Part shown: in pieces, positions 9,846 through 17,889 of the stretch
Position numbering within the stretch: position 1 is the first letter of the stretch
How the letters are laid out: each line of letters opens with the position of its first letter
Assembly: GCF_021390515.1 (NCBI RefSeq)
Contig: NZ_JAJUXI010000011.1
Span: 62,001-126,000, forward strand
Length of the DNA: 64,000 nucleotides
Source of the DNA: Dyadobacter sp. CY326
GTDB taxonomy: Bacteria > Bacteroidota > Bacteroidia > Cytophagales > Spirosomataceae
Direction of reading: 5' to 3'
Translations under genes and position numbers: made by a program
Notes under the pieces: generated by a model
What the model saw: only the letters and a program-made list of their open reading frames with translations
Told to the model about the DNA's origin: nothing
Database searches by the model: none

Positions 9846-9883
9846 AAAAGCGGTAACCAGCCTTTATGCCGATTACCGCTTTT
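9846..9883 (-). terminator. Terminator of the coiled-coil membrane protein gene
   Basis: Arms AAAAGCGGTAA and TTACCGCTTTT pair perfectly, 16-base loop, and on the minus strand the stem is followed by TATTTTTTCG. It lies 27 bases past the stop of the gene at 9910-10818. Confidence 0.85.
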
Positions 9884-9909
9884 ACTATTCTAAAAAATTG
9901 CCAAATATT

Positions 9910-10818
9910 CTATTTCACTGAGAATGAGCCTTCACCAATTGGAAAGCCTTCCGCATAAAGTTCAACGGTATATTTTCCGGACGGGAATTGCGCATCCCGG
10001 TCATATAATATGCTTACATCCTGATTGTTATTGCTGTAAGACACATCTTTACTGATGGTAAATCCTTGCTCCTGACCATTTAAGTCAAATACGCCAGAGC
10101 CCGTTTTTGTATCAGAAATCGTTGCGCCGGTCGGGTCAATGATGCGCATGTAAATGGTCTTGTTGTCGGTCAATGTCAATGGGTTTTTTTCCAAAATGAA
10201 ATCAACCCGGACTTTATCGACCCTTTTTGCCTTTACATTTTCACCTTCGCGAACTTTGCCTTTTGAGGAAACTGCATACACTTTAACATTGCGCGCACGC
10301 AATGCTGCGGCCATCGTAACTTTGGATTCCAGCTCGGTGTTTTTCGAAATTACGCCCGTTAGCGAATCACTAATGGCCTGTTTGCTTGTTTCAAGCTCTG
10401 TTTTGGCCTGGACCAATGTTTCATTTTGACTAATCAGCTGTTGGTTTTCTTCTCTAAGCTGCGCGATCTCCTCGTCTTTTTTCGTCAGGAATGCCTCATA
10501 TTCTTTAACCTTTTTGCCCATGGTTACATTGCCTTTGCGCAGGGCGATGCGGTCATTTTCAAGGTCTGCCTTCACTTTTTGCAGTTCTTCAATGTCGCCA
10601 CCAAGTCCCTGCACTTCCTGGATTCTTGCGTCTAATTGTTTTGAAATGGAATCGAGTTTAATTTCTGCCGATGCAAGCTCATTTACTCTGGCCTGAATGT
10701 CGGTTGCCTGCTTTGTGGTGACGGTTCTTTCATTGTAATACAAATAGCCGAACACTGCGGCGAGGATTGTCATTAAGATCAAGCCGACCAATAGACCGGT
10801 GTTATTCTTCCTTTCCAT
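9910..10818 (-). CDS. Membrane-anchored coiled-coil protein of unknown function (paralogue of 41523-42476)
   Basis: I do not recognise a named family. The 302 residues show a short charged N-terminus (MERKNNTG), one transmembrane helix (about 7-27), a long heptad-rich helical stretch (about 30-170, with KVKEYEAFLTKKDEEIAQL), and a C-terminal beta-rich domain (about 175-302) with RVDKVRVDF, YMRIIDPTGA, YSNNNQDVSILYD and GKYTVELYAEG. The topology suggests an inner-membrane anchor, a periplasmic coiled coil and a distal beta-sandwich. A full-length paralogue with the same layout and many identical motifs is at 41523-42476. The gene stands alone between two terminators, so it is probably monocistronic. 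Role unknown; a structural or envelope-spanning part is only a guess. Confidence 0.75.
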   Translation of the reverse strand: MERKNNTGLLVGLILMTILAAVFGYLYYNERTVTTKQATDIQARVNELASAEIKLDSISKQLDARIQEVQGLGGDIEELQKVKADLENDRIALRKGNVTMGKKVKEYEAFLTKKDEEIAQLREENQQLISQNETLVQAKTELETSKQAISDSLTGVISKNTELESKVTMAAALRARNVKVYAVSSKGKVREGENVKAKRVDKVRVDFILEKNPLTLTDNKTIYMRIIDPTGATISDTKTGSGVFDLNGQEQGFTISKDVSYSNNNQDVSILYDRDAQFPSGKYTVELYAEGFPIGEGSFSVK

Positions 10819-10902
10819 AGAAATTTATTTAGGTTAAATAATATCAATCATGGAATGAATTCAAAAAACTATGCCACCACTATACGTTGTCATTGGACCG
10901 GA

Positions 10903-10952
10903 TCATAACAAAGCAGCCCAGTGCAAGTCAGTGCTTACATTGGGCTGCTCCA
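10903..10952 (-). terminator. Terminator of the lemA-TPM operon, related in sequence to the one at 14245-14293
   Basis: Arms AGCAGCCCA (10912-10920) and TGGGCTGCT (10941-10949) pair perfectly, and TTTGTTATG follows on the minus strand. The CATAAC-AAAGCAGCCC block and much of the loop recur in the terminator at 14245-14293. Confidence 0.75.
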
Positions 10953-10995
10953 TGATAATAATATATCGCGCATAACGCGCTGATAATGAATTTTT

Positions 10996-11778
10996 TCAGT
11001 AATCTCCGCCTGCTCCTCCGCCGCCAAAGCTTCCTCCTCCGAATCCGCCAAAGCCACCGCCGGAATCTCCGCCACCGCCCCAGTTTCCAGAAAAGCTTCC
11101 TCCCCCAGAATGTGTAGTATATGGGAAAAATAAAGGCCCTCCTCCAAAACCTCTGAATCCGCCACGTCCGCCGCCATTATTACGGTTTCGGAACATGATG
11201 ATCATGATAATAATGAAAATGACGACTAAAATCAGGAATGGAGACGAGGAGCCGTCTCCGCTGTCTTGATTCGAATCTGCCTTATATTCGCCCGTTGCGT
11301 ATTTGAAAAGCATGTCCACGCCTTGGTCCAGACCTTCGTAATACTGCCCACTTTTGAACTGTGGTGTGATGACTTGCGAAACAATCCTTTTCGCAATTGC
11401 ATCCGGGATTGCGCCTTCCAGGCCATATCCTGTTCCAATGTAAACTTTTCGATCCGTTGGCGCCCACAGAACGACGATCCCATTGTCCTTATCTTTTTGT
11501 CCAACCTGCCACTCACGACCCAGTTTCAGCGCATAATCTGCAATCGGATAGTCACCGGTTGTTGGCACAATGACGATGACGATTTGTGAAGAAGTAGAAT
11601 CATTGTATGCAACAAGTTTTCGTTCCAATTGCGCTTTTTCAGACTCGCTAAGCTGGTTTGCGAAGTCATTAACGAGTTTGGGTGGATTTGGTTTTTTGGG
11701 AATATCTTGGGCTGCCGCATGTATGAACGCGGTTACGAGCAGCACTAAAACAATGAGGATTCTCTTCATAGGATTCAT
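10996..11778 (-). CDS. TPM-domain (YgcG-type) protein with glycine-rich C-terminus
   Basis: Exported and probably membrane-anchored protein. Residues 1-24 form a signal peptide (LVLLVTAFIHAAAQ), about 35-160 a TPM domain (LVNDFANQLSESEKAQLE; KVYIGTGYGLEGAIPD is the family's diagnostic stretch), about 183-198 a transmembrane helix (LILVVIFIIIMIIMF), and the last 60 residues are almost pure Gly/Ser/Phe, as in YgcG proteins. ATG 11778 overlaps the upstream stop as ATGA, which points to translational coupling; the next in-frame Met is at 11769. TPM domains have been linked to acid phosphatase activity in plants and to photosystem repair, but the bacterial role is unclear. Last gene of the lemA operon. 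Confidence 0.88.
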   Translation of the reverse strand: MNPMKRILIVLVLLVTAFIHAAAQDIPKKPNPPKLVNDFANQLSESEKAQLERKLVAYNDSTSSQIVIVIVPTTGDYPIADYALKLGREWQVGQKDKDNGIVVLWAPTDRKVYIGTGYGLEGAIPDAIAKRIVSQVITPQFKSGQYYEGLDQGVDMLFKYATGEYKADSNQDSGDGSSSPFLILVVIFIIIMIIMFRNRNNGGGRGGFRGFGGGPLFFPYTTHSGGGSFSGNWGGGGDSGGGFGGFGGGSFGGGGAGGDY

Positions 11779-12218
11779 TTTCCAAACGAAATATCGTCCG
11801 GCAGTTCGTTGATGTCGTCGGCGTTGTATGGAAAGTGCGTTTTTAACTGATAACCTGCTTCACCGATTCCGCTTACAAGTCCTTCCCTGAACTGGCCTTT
11901 GGCGAAATGCTGTTTGAGAAGCTCCTTTGTGCTGTTCCAAAAATCCGCAGGCACTTTCTCGTCAATTCCTTTGTCGCCCAAGACAGCAAATTTGCGGTCT
12001 TCGTAAGCCAGGTAAAACAGGACACCATTTTGCAATGCTGTCCTGTGAAGATTCAAGAACACAAAAACCTCTTTCGCTCTGTCCATCACATCCGGATTAG
12101 GGCATTTCTTTTCAATATGCACCTTCACTTCTCCGGAAGTCTGGGTCTCAGCTTGCTGTATTGCTTCAATAATGAGTTGCTGATCTTTTTCAGAAAAAAA
12201 GAGCGAATCTGTGGCCAT
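11775..12218 (-). CDS. TPM-domain protein, soluble form
   Basis: Short (147-residue) second TPM protein, with no signal peptide or membrane helix visible. I choose ATG 12218 (MATDSLFFSEK) because a longer reading from 12338 would run far into lemA. Family features are the EAIQQAETQTSGEVKVHIE beginning and the DRKFAVLGDKGIDEKVP stretch. Its stop overlaps the next start by four bases (ATGA), and it begins 37 bases after lemA. Pairing of a soluble and a membrane TPM protein behind lemA is a common arrangement in Bacteroidota. Function unknown; joint action with LemA at the membrane is inferred from conserved neighbourhood only. Confidence 0.85.
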   Translation of the reverse strand: MATDSLFFSEKDQQLIIEAIQQAETQTSGEVKVHIEKKCPNPDVMDRAKEVFVFLNLHRTALQNGVLFYLAYEDRKFAVLGDKGIDEKVPADFWNSTKELLKQHFAKGQFREGLVSGIGEAGYQLKTHFPYNADDINELPDDISFGK

Positions 12219-12255
12219 GACAATTCGTTTTTTGATATTTAACCCAACCTGATAA

Positions 12256-12837
12256 TTAAAACTGGACGGTCGGAGCTTTGTCTGAACCGGCAGCGGCTGT
12301 GAAATATCCTTTTTGAGAAAAGCCGAAAACGCCCGCAAATAAGTTGTTTGGGAATGTTCGCACTTCCTGGTTGTAATCCTTAACCACCGTGTTGAAATCG
12401 TTTCTGGCCACTGTGATGCGGTTTTCTGTGCCTTCTAACTGCGCTTGCAAGTCAAGGAAGTTTTGATTGGCTTTCAATTGCGGATATTGTTCAACCGTAA
12501 CCAATAATCGGGAGAGTGCGCCGCTCAATTGATCCTGCGCTCCCTGAAATTTGGCAATGTTTTCCGGTGTAAGATCGCCTGCATTAATTGTAGTTTGTGT
12601 CGCTTTGCTACGTGCTTCAATTACTGCTGTCAATGTTCCTTTTTCAAAATCAGCAGCTCCTTTAACCGTGCTTACCAGGTTAGGGATCAGGTCGGCACGG
12701 CGTTGATATTGACTTTCCACTTTTGCCCATGATTCTTTTACGACCTCGTCCTTGCTTACCAGGCCATTATATTTACCGCAGCCTACGAATCCAAGAATAA
12801 GAATTACGACGATAACTGCAATCAGTCCTTTTGACAT
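12256..12837 (-). CDS. lemA: LemA family protein
   Basis: Membrane-anchored four-helix protein of the LemA family, whose molecular role is unsettled. Residues 1-20 are a hydrophobic anchor that also reads as a lipobox (LGFVGC, Cys20). The body shows the family consensus: W..VESQYQRRADLIPNLV, TAVIEARSKA, LQAQLEGTENRITVARNDFN and YN..VRTFPNN.FAGVFGF. The 193 residues are typical. It heads a lemA-TPM-TPM operon on the minus strand, with a TAnnTTTG match 44 bases upstream of its start. Confidence 0.95.
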   Translation of the reverse strand: MSKGLIAVIVVILILGFVGCGKYNGLVSKDEVVKESWAKVESQYQRRADLIPNLVSTVKGAADFEKGTLTAVIEARSKATQTTINAGDLTPENIAKFQGAQDQLSGALSRLLVTVEQYPQLKANQNFLDLQAQLEGTENRITVARNDFNTVVKDYNQEVRTFPNNLFAGVFGFSQKGYFTAAAGSDKAPTVQF

Positions 12838-12880
12838 TTTAATATTTAGTTAGAGTTAATGATTCTATTTCAAAGTTGCC

Positions 12881-12888
12881 CAAAGCTA
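12881..12888 (-). promoter_or_regulatory. Possible -7 element for lemA
   Basis: On the minus strand this reads TAGCTTTG, a match to the Bacteroidota TAnnTTTG box, 43 bases before the lemA ATG. No convincing TTTG partner lies at 19-20 bases, so it is a half-match. Confidence 0.4.
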
Positions 12889-12987
12889 GCGAAATCCTGA
12901 AGAAAAACTACATAGCCGGATAAAGGGGGATTTATACACCAAAATAACCGGATAATAGGTTTTTTGAATATTTCTGAGGCTTTGGCA

Positions 12988-14181
12988 TCAATTTTCGCCG
13001 ACTCCGGCAATGTTATTCCACCTTCCCCAATTGACTGAAACCTCATAATCCATCAAATGACTTTCAAAGAACATGGCTCCCCAGGTCCAATTAATGCCAA
13101 GCTGATTAACGAGATAATTGGCGCATTCAGTCCGTTCAGAGGAAGTCAGAAATCCGGTTGTTTTAAGCTTTTTAACCAGCTGATTTATATAATTATCAGC
13201 AGTTTGACCATTGGTCCAGGTTTCATACACATCATTATCATTCTCCCAGCGTTGCAGGAAGTTGTGTTTTACGCCACTTGGTTTAAACAATCTTGGCCCA
13301 TAACGAAGCAATGTCCAGTGGAAATAATCTCGGGAAAGCAAGTTCTCAATCATAGGCTCATCCTGCGACCCATCGGATTGCTCTTTTTTGACCCGATAAT
13401 AAATGTAACGAGCAGAAATGCAGCCCAGGGAGAGCCAGTCAGACAGCCGCGTATCGGTTAGCGGATCAGGGGAATCGTAACGTCTTCCAGCTTTGACAAA
13501 ATCATCTAAATATTGGCTTAGGAGATCTTGGGCCAATGTTTCGCCGGCTCCGCGATTGTCAGCGTCCGCGTTATTTGTGACTTCATCCTGGGCTATCCCC
13601 AGTTCCTTCATTGTCGGAACTTCACCTAATTCATAGTTATTCGGAAGCGTGAATTGCTGCGGCTCAGCCAATGGATGTTTAACAGCCAAATGTTCCTTAA
13701 TGCGGTCATGAAAAGCGGAAAAATTAGCCGGGAGCTTGGCAATCGAAAATGGCAAATCGCTGGCGTGCATGAGCGTGTCCATCCAGAACAGCTTCATGTC
13801 AATGTTAACCAGTTTGAGGTTTTTGCTCAATGACGATTCGATTCTTGTTTCAGCCGGGGCGATTTCCTTGCTGGTGTAAACATATTGGGCGTGGAAATCT
13901 TCCGCCATTTGCGCAATGATCTTTTCTGGATCGCCAACGCGGATGAGCAGATCACCGCCTTTTTCTCTTAACCGATTCCGAAGATCAACGACCGCATCAA
14001 TGAGGAATTGAGCTCGCATTGCGCCTGTTCTTCGAAAGCCAAGTTTTGTCTTATCAAATTGCCGGGGATCGAAAACGTAAACAGGTAAAATCTCACTGGC
14101 CGATGCGACAGCCGCAAACAGCGCTTCATTATCACGTAACCGCAGGTCATTTCTAAACCAATAAATGATGCGCTGAGCCAT
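12988..14181 (-). CDS. DASH-type cryptochrome/photolyase, C-terminus shorter than usual
   Basis: FAD-dependent blue-light protein of the cryptochrome/photolyase family; DASH members repair UV lesions in single-stranded or looped DNA. The N-terminal photolyase domain is clear (IIYWFRNDLRLRDNEALF), followed by an insertion typical of DASH proteins (FSAFHDRIKE) and the FAD-binding helical domain (LSDWLSLGCISARYIY; RDYFHWTLLRYGPRLF; LGINWTWGAMFFESHLMDYE). The reading stops right after NNIAGVGEN. DASH proteins usually continue for some 30-40 residues (a GVGNDPRE..YFN..-type stretch), which are not found in any frame downstream. It may be a natural short form or a recently clipped gene. Monocistronic by position; a TATGTTTG box lies 40 bases upstream. 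Confidence 0.88.
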   Translation of the reverse strand: MAQRIIYWFRNDLRLRDNEALFAAVASASEILPVYVFDPRQFDKTKLGFRRTGAMRAQFLIDAVVDLRNRLREKGGDLLIRVGDPEKIIAQMAEDFHAQYVYTSKEIAPAETRIESSLSKNLKLVNIDMKLFWMDTLMHASDLPFSIAKLPANFSAFHDRIKEHLAVKHPLAEPQQFTLPNNYELGEVPTMKELGIAQDEVTNNADADNRGAGETLAQDLLSQYLDDFVKAGRRYDSPDPLTDTRLSDWLSLGCISARYIYYRVKKEQSDGSQDEPMIENLLSRDYFHWTLLRYGPRLFKPSGVKHNFLQRWENDNDVYETWTNGQTADNYINQLVKKLKTTGFLTSSERTECANYLVNQLGINWTWGAMFFESHLMDYEVSVNWGRWNNIAGVGEN

Positions 14182-14220
14182 TTATAAAATTAAATATTTG
14201 AGAAATCAATTGTGAGAATG

Positions 14221-14228
14221 CAAACATA
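14221..14228 (-). promoter_or_regulatory. Possible -7 element for the cryptochrome gene
   Basis: The minus strand reads TATGTTTG here, an exact TAnnTTTG match 39 bases before the ATG. A TTTC at about 23 bases further upstream is the only candidate -33 box. Confidence 0.45.
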
Positions 14229-14244
14229 CGAAAGTTGTGCCTGG

Positions 14245-14293
14245 GCATAACGAAAGCAGCCCGGTCCAAGACATTGCTAGGACCGGGCTGCTC
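14245..14293 (-). terminator. Terminator of the PorE-like lipoprotein gene
   Basis: Thirteen-base perfect arms AGCAGCCCGGTCC (14255-14267) and GGACCGGGCTGCT (14280-14292). It lies 17 bases past the stop at 14310. The sequence is clearly related to the terminator at 10903-10952. The T-rich tail on the minus strand is short (TTTCG). Confidence 0.8.
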
Positions 14294-14309
14294 ATTGATT
14301 CTCTAAAAA

Positions 14310-16334
14310 TCAATAACTCAAAATTGTAAACTCTGTTCTACGATTTCGCTGGTGTTCTTCCTCTGTTTTTGCATTAGGAATGATCAGCTCACGCTCTCCA
14401 TAACCTTTGGCAACCATTCTGTCTGCGTCTATTCCTTTGCTGTTCAGATAGGTTACGGCTGATTCGGCGCGGTTCTGCGAAAGTGTCATATTGTAGGCAT
14501 CCGTTGCGCGCGCATCTGTATGTGAGCTAAGCTCGATGTTCATGGTGGGGTTGTCTTTCAGGATTTGGACAAGTTTGTCCAATTCAACCGCTGCATCCGG
14601 ACGAATGTTGTATTTGTTTAAATCGTAATATATGTTTTCGAGAACGAAAGTTTTGTTCAGCTCCAATTTGTCCAACCGAATCGTCACATTGAATGTTGTG
14701 TCTGTCAATTCTTTTGTCAAAAATATCGGCGGAATCGAACGTCCGTCCATGGAGAACGGCTCACGCTTGCTAATGTATCCTCTGCGCTGAACCAAAAGAC
14801 TGTAAGACTTGCCCTCTTCGATGGGTTGTGTGCCAAATTTGCCGTCGCGATTGGATGGCAGTTCTGCAATTTGCGTATCGGCCGTATCTGGGTAAATGCG
14901 GATGGTCGCTGAGTCAATCGGCGTGTTCGTTGCTCCATTTGCAACCACATTGCCAGCCAGAAAATATCTGACGACTTTCGGCTTACCATTAATGTAGTTA
15001 GGGTTATTCGGATTTAAAGGGTTGTTTGGATCATTGTTCCGGGCAATTGTAGTGCTATCCACTTCATCCGGCCCCGCGAAATAATAGATGTCATCATCCC
15101 CTTTGCCGCCTTCGCGGTTTGACGAGAAAAATCCTTTGTTAAGATCCTTATAAAAAACAAGGCCGAAATCATCCTGCGGGCTATTAAAGGGAAGGCCCAT
15201 ATTCTCAATCGAAATTACTCCTTGCGTCCGCGTCGCAGAAAACAAGTCCAATTTACCTAAACCAGGATGACCATCGGAAGCAAAATAGAGCTTCCCGCCC
15301 TCTGCAACATATGGGAACATTTCATCCCCCGCTGTATTAATGTCCTTTCCCATATTCACAGGCTTGCTGAATCTTCCCGAAGCATCCATATTGGTGCGGT
15401 AAAGGTCAATTCCGCCCGATCCACCCGCGCGATTTGATGCGAAATAGAGCGTTTTGCCATCACGTGAAAATGCAGGCGAGCCGTCCCAGGAAAGGGAATC
15501 ATTAACAGGAAGGATTGCTGGGGCAGTCCACTGGCCATTTACATTGCGGCTTAAATACAAATCGACATCCGCAGTTCCTTTCTTTTTGCCCGTGTTGCCA
15601 CGCGCAAAGACGAGCGTTTTTCCGTCAGGAGAAAACGCTGGCGAGCCTTCATTGGCATCCGGATCCAGAATTTCATTGCTTAGCAAAACCGGCGTTCCCT
15701 GTGTTGCGCCTGCGTCCTCAGCAATGTTCACTTTATAAAGGCCGAGCATTGGCTGGCCATTGTTTTTGTAAATTTTTTCTTTTTTGGACGATGAAAAAAC
15801 CAGCTCGTTTCCGAGAATAGCAGGGGAAAATTCAGAGCCGGGCGTGTTTAGCGGAATGTCTTTAATCTCAACTTCCATCTTCGTCGTGCGCAGGCGGTCG
15901 GCAATGCGCAGGATTTCAATTTCCCTCAAAGCGCGCTGTTGTAAGTTTTGAGAAGCGGCAGTGTCCTTTGCATACAAAGCAAACTGGTTGGACGCTTCTT
16001 CATATTGACCTGCTGTTTTCAACGCATATGCATATTGGAACTTTGCATCAGCATTGGTTAATCCTCCATCGAATGCCTTTTTATAAAATGGAATGGATTC
16101 TTTGAAGCGGTTAGACAGTCGGTAAGATTCGGCGATTAAATAGTTGGTTTGAACGGGTTCATAGTTCTCTGCCGCAGCTTTTTCGAAGCCTTTGATAGCC
16201 AGATCATATTCTCCGTTAGCAAATTTCTTTTGTCCGTCCTTATAGGCCTGCATAGCGGAGTTGCAGCCGGTTAGATACGCACATATAGTAATAAGGCTAA
16301 ATATGAGGGTAAAATAACTCCGAGAAGGTTTCAT
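14310..16334 (-). CDS. Outer-membrane lipoprotein with TPR, PD40 propeller, CRD and OmpA domains (PorE-like)
   Basis: Predicted periplasm-facing lipoprotein that binds peptidoglycan. ATG 16334 gives a lipoprotein signal with lipobox LTGC (Cys24); an upstream in-frame ATG at 16370 would bury it. Order of domains: TPR repeats (about 28-140), a beta-propeller of PD40/WD40-like repeats (about 165-410, with repeated SPAFSPDGKTLVFARG and SPAFSRDGKTLYFASNRAGG units), an Asn/Pro linker, a carboxypeptidase-regulatory-like domain (about 455-545), and an OmpA C-terminal domain (about 560-674, SSHTDARATDAYN, NRAESAV, GYGERELI). This architecture is that of PorE, a type IX secretion component in Porphyromonas. 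Bacteroidota carry many such paralogues, so the T9SS role is an inference. Divergent from rpsL. Confidence 0.88.
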   Translation of the reverse strand: MKPSRSYFTLIFSLITICAYLTGCNSAMQAYKDGQKKFANGEYDLAIKGFEKAAAENYEPVQTNYLIAESYRLSNRFKESIPFYKKAFDGGLTNADAKFQYAYALKTAGQYEEASNQFALYAKDTAASQNLQQRALREIEILRIADRLRTTKMEVEIKDIPLNTPGSEFSPAILGNELVFSSSKKEKIYKNNGQPMLGLYKVNIAEDAGATQGTPVLLSNEILDPDANEGSPAFSPDGKTLVFARGNTGKKKGTADVDLYLSRNVNGQWTAPAILPVNDSLSWDGSPAFSRDGKTLYFASNRAGGSGGIDLYRTNMDASGRFSKPVNMGKDINTAGDEMFPYVAEGGKLYFASDGHPGLGKLDLFSATRTQGVISIENMGLPFNSPQDDFGLVFYKDLNKGFFSSNREGGKGDDDIYYFAGPDEVDSTTIARNNDPNNPLNPNNPNYINGKPKVVRYFLAGNVVANGATNTPIDSATIRIYPDTADTQIAELPSNRDGKFGTQPIEEGKSYSLLVQRRGYISKREPFSMDGRSIPPIFLTKELTDTTFNVTIRLDKLELNKTFVLENIYYDLNKYNIRPDAAVELDKLVQILKDNPTMNIELSSHTDARATDAYNMTLSQNRAESAVTYLNSKGIDADRMVAKGYGERELIIPNAKTEEEHQRNRRTEFTILSY

Positions 16335-16664
16335 AATGTAATGTATAAAATCAAATGATTCGACGCGCACGTTGGGTTATAGAAAGACAATACTAATAAA
16401 CAACGTTTGGAAATAAAATTCCGGGTATTTACAGCCAAGATTTTTATTTGGTCTGTTTTTCGCGCTTGAGATGAGCAATATAAGCATGTTTGGTATCGCT
16501 TTTTGACACGCATTGGATTATTTGTTGCGAAGGATTTTGTAAAAAAAGAAAGTAACGTTTTGTAAATCAATGCCAGCCTGTTACTTTTGCAGTCCGATTT
16601 TTCGGGAAAACTGTTTATAAAACAATAGACTGGTGCATTAACCAGATCAAAATCAATTTGTTAA
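16335..16664 (+). other. Divergent intergenic region between the PorE-like gene and rpsL
   Basis: This 330-base AT-rich gap holds the rpsL promoter (16559-16589) and an approximately 75-base rpsL leader. I found no convincing CAAAnnTA (minus-strand TAnnTTTG) match for the leftward gene and no believable small gene. Confidence 0.6.
16559..16589 (+). promoter_or_regulatory. Bacteroidota-type promoter of rpsL-rpsG
   Basis: TTTG at 16559-16562, a 19-base spacer, then TACTTTTG at 16582-16589 match the TTTG-N19-TAnnTTTG consensus. It is followed directly by CAGTCCG, the same heptamer that follows the rplC promoter. Confidence 0.85.
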
Positions 16665-17078
16665 ATGCCAACTATTTCACAATTAGTCCGTAAAGGTAGA
16701 GAGACCATTACATGGAAATCAAAGTCACCGGCTTTGGATTCTTGCCCTCAGCGTAGGGGTGTGTGCACCAGGGTGTACACGACAACGCCAAAAAAACCGA
16801 ACTCAGCACTTCGTAAAGTAGCTCGTGTTCGTCTTTCAAACAACAAAGAAGTGAATGCCTACATCCCAGGTGAAGGCCACAACTTGCAAGAGCACTCGAT
16901 CGTGTTGATCCGTGGTGGTCGTGTTAAAGATTTACCAGGTGTGCGTTACCACATTATCCGTGGTGCATTGGATACAGCTGGTGTGAACGGACGTAAACAA
17001 CGTCGTTCGAAATATGGTGCTAAGCGTCCAAAACCAGGACAAGTTGCAGCAGCACCAACAAAAGGTAAAAAGAAATAA
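16665..17078 (+). CDS. rpsL: 30S ribosomal protein S12
   Basis: Decoding-centre protein of the small subunit. The 137 residues include the conserved TTPKKPNSALRK loop and GGRVKDLPGVRYH, both carrying the lysines whose mutation gives streptomycin resistance; both are wild type here. The C-terminus ends in a lysine-rich tail (KGKKK), slightly longer than the E. coli protein. First gene of the str cluster, with its own promoter about 75 bases upstream. No Shine-Dalgarno sequence precedes the ATG, as usual in this phylum. Confidence 0.99.
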   Translation: MPTISQLVRKGRETITWKSKSPALDSCPQRRGVCTRVYTTTPKKPNSALRKVARVRLSNNKEVNAYIPGEGHNLQEHSIVLIRGGRVKDLPGVRYHIIRGALDTAGVNGRKQRRSKYGAKRPKPGQVAAAPTKGKKK

Positions 17079-17195
17079 AAAGTAACTCTCTCTGCTTTTA
17101 TTAAGGAATTAATCTGATAAAAGGGAAGTAATCCAAGCTAATGGCCTGGGTGAATAAGTTGCAAAACGAAACCTCGTGTAAAATTTTAAGTTAAA

Positions 17196-17663
17196 ATGAG
17201 AAAGTCGAAACCAAAGAAAAGATATATCCTTCCTGATCCAAAGTTCAGGGATGTTCAGGTTACTAAGTTTGTTAACAACCTGATGTTTGAAGGAAAGAAA
17301 AGCATTGCATTCACAATCTTCTACGACGCGTTGGAGTTGGTTGAGAAAAAAACCAGCGAAAGCGGTCTTGAAACTTGGAAAAAAGCATTGAACAATGTAA
17401 CTCCATCTGTTGAGGTAAAAAGCCGTCGTGTCGGTGGTGCTACATTCCAGGTTCCAACGGAAGTTCGTCCTGAGCGTAAGCAATCTCTTGGTATGAAATG
17501 GTTGATCAACTATTCACGTAAGCGCGGAGAAAAAACAATGGTTGACCGTCTTGCTGGTGAGATCATTGCTGCTGCAAAAGGTGAAGGAGCTGCTGTTAAG
17601 AAGAAAGATGATACGCACCGTATGGCAGATGCCAACAAAGCGTTCTCGCACTTTAGATTCTAG
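17196..17663 (+). CDS. rpsG: 30S ribosomal protein S7
   Basis: Primary 16S rRNA-binding protein that nucleates the 30S head. The 155 residues show RYILPDPKFRDVQVTKFVN near the start and RVGGATFQVPTEVRPERKQ and WLINYSRKRGEKTM in the body, all family consensus. It lies 117 bases after rpsL, with no promoter match between, so the two are co-transcribed. A strong terminator lies 18 bases after its stop, separating it from fusA. Confidence 0.99.
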   Translation: MRKSKPKKRYILPDPKFRDVQVTKFVNNLMFEGKKSIAFTIFYDALELVEKKTSESGLETWKKALNNVTPSVEVKSRRVGGATFQVPTEVRPERKQSLGMKWLINYSRKRGEKTMVDRLAGEIIAAAKGEGAAVKKKDDTHRMADANKAFSHFRF

Positions 17664-17681
17664 GATCAAAGTGATATTATT

Positions 17682-17718
17682 AATCGGAAGTTCGGGTTTA
17701 CCCGGGCTTCCGATTTTT
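17682..17718 (+). terminator. Terminator between rpsG and fusA
   Basis: Arms AATCGGAAG (17682-17690) and CTTCCGATT (17707-17715), with an inner CGGGTTTACCCG stem, followed by a T run. A textbook intrinsic terminator that ends the rpsL-rpsG unit. Confidence 0.88.
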
Positions 17719-17752
17719 ATTTGAGATTTTTCTAAAATTTAATGTTCACACA

Positions 17753-17784
17753 ATTGTTTTTATAATCAACAATTTATACTTTTG
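17753..17784 (+). promoter_or_regulatory. Promoter of fusA
   Basis: ATTG at 17753-17756, a 20-base spacer, then TACTTTTG at 17777-17784. It is followed by CGCTCTG. The position just after the rpsG terminator and about 105 bases before fusA supports a separate transcription unit. Confidence 0.78.
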
Positions 17785-17889
17785 CGCTCTGAATTTTTGG
17801 AAGTAGTGCGTTTTTACGGCTCTCCTATGATTCAAATTGCTTCAGAGTGAATTGCACATCGAATAAAATATAACACATCACCATCAGTC

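Noticed and set aside
10990..11170. Repetitive CCTCC/CCGCC-type stretch that looks like a tandem repeat.
   Set aside because: It is the codon pattern of the glycine-rich C-terminus of the TPM protein, with no regular DNA unit.
12880..12960. Two CCGGATAA copies (about 12916 and 12949) as a possible direct-repeat operator.
   Set aside because: Only eight bases shared, in a short gap, with no relation to a promoter box.
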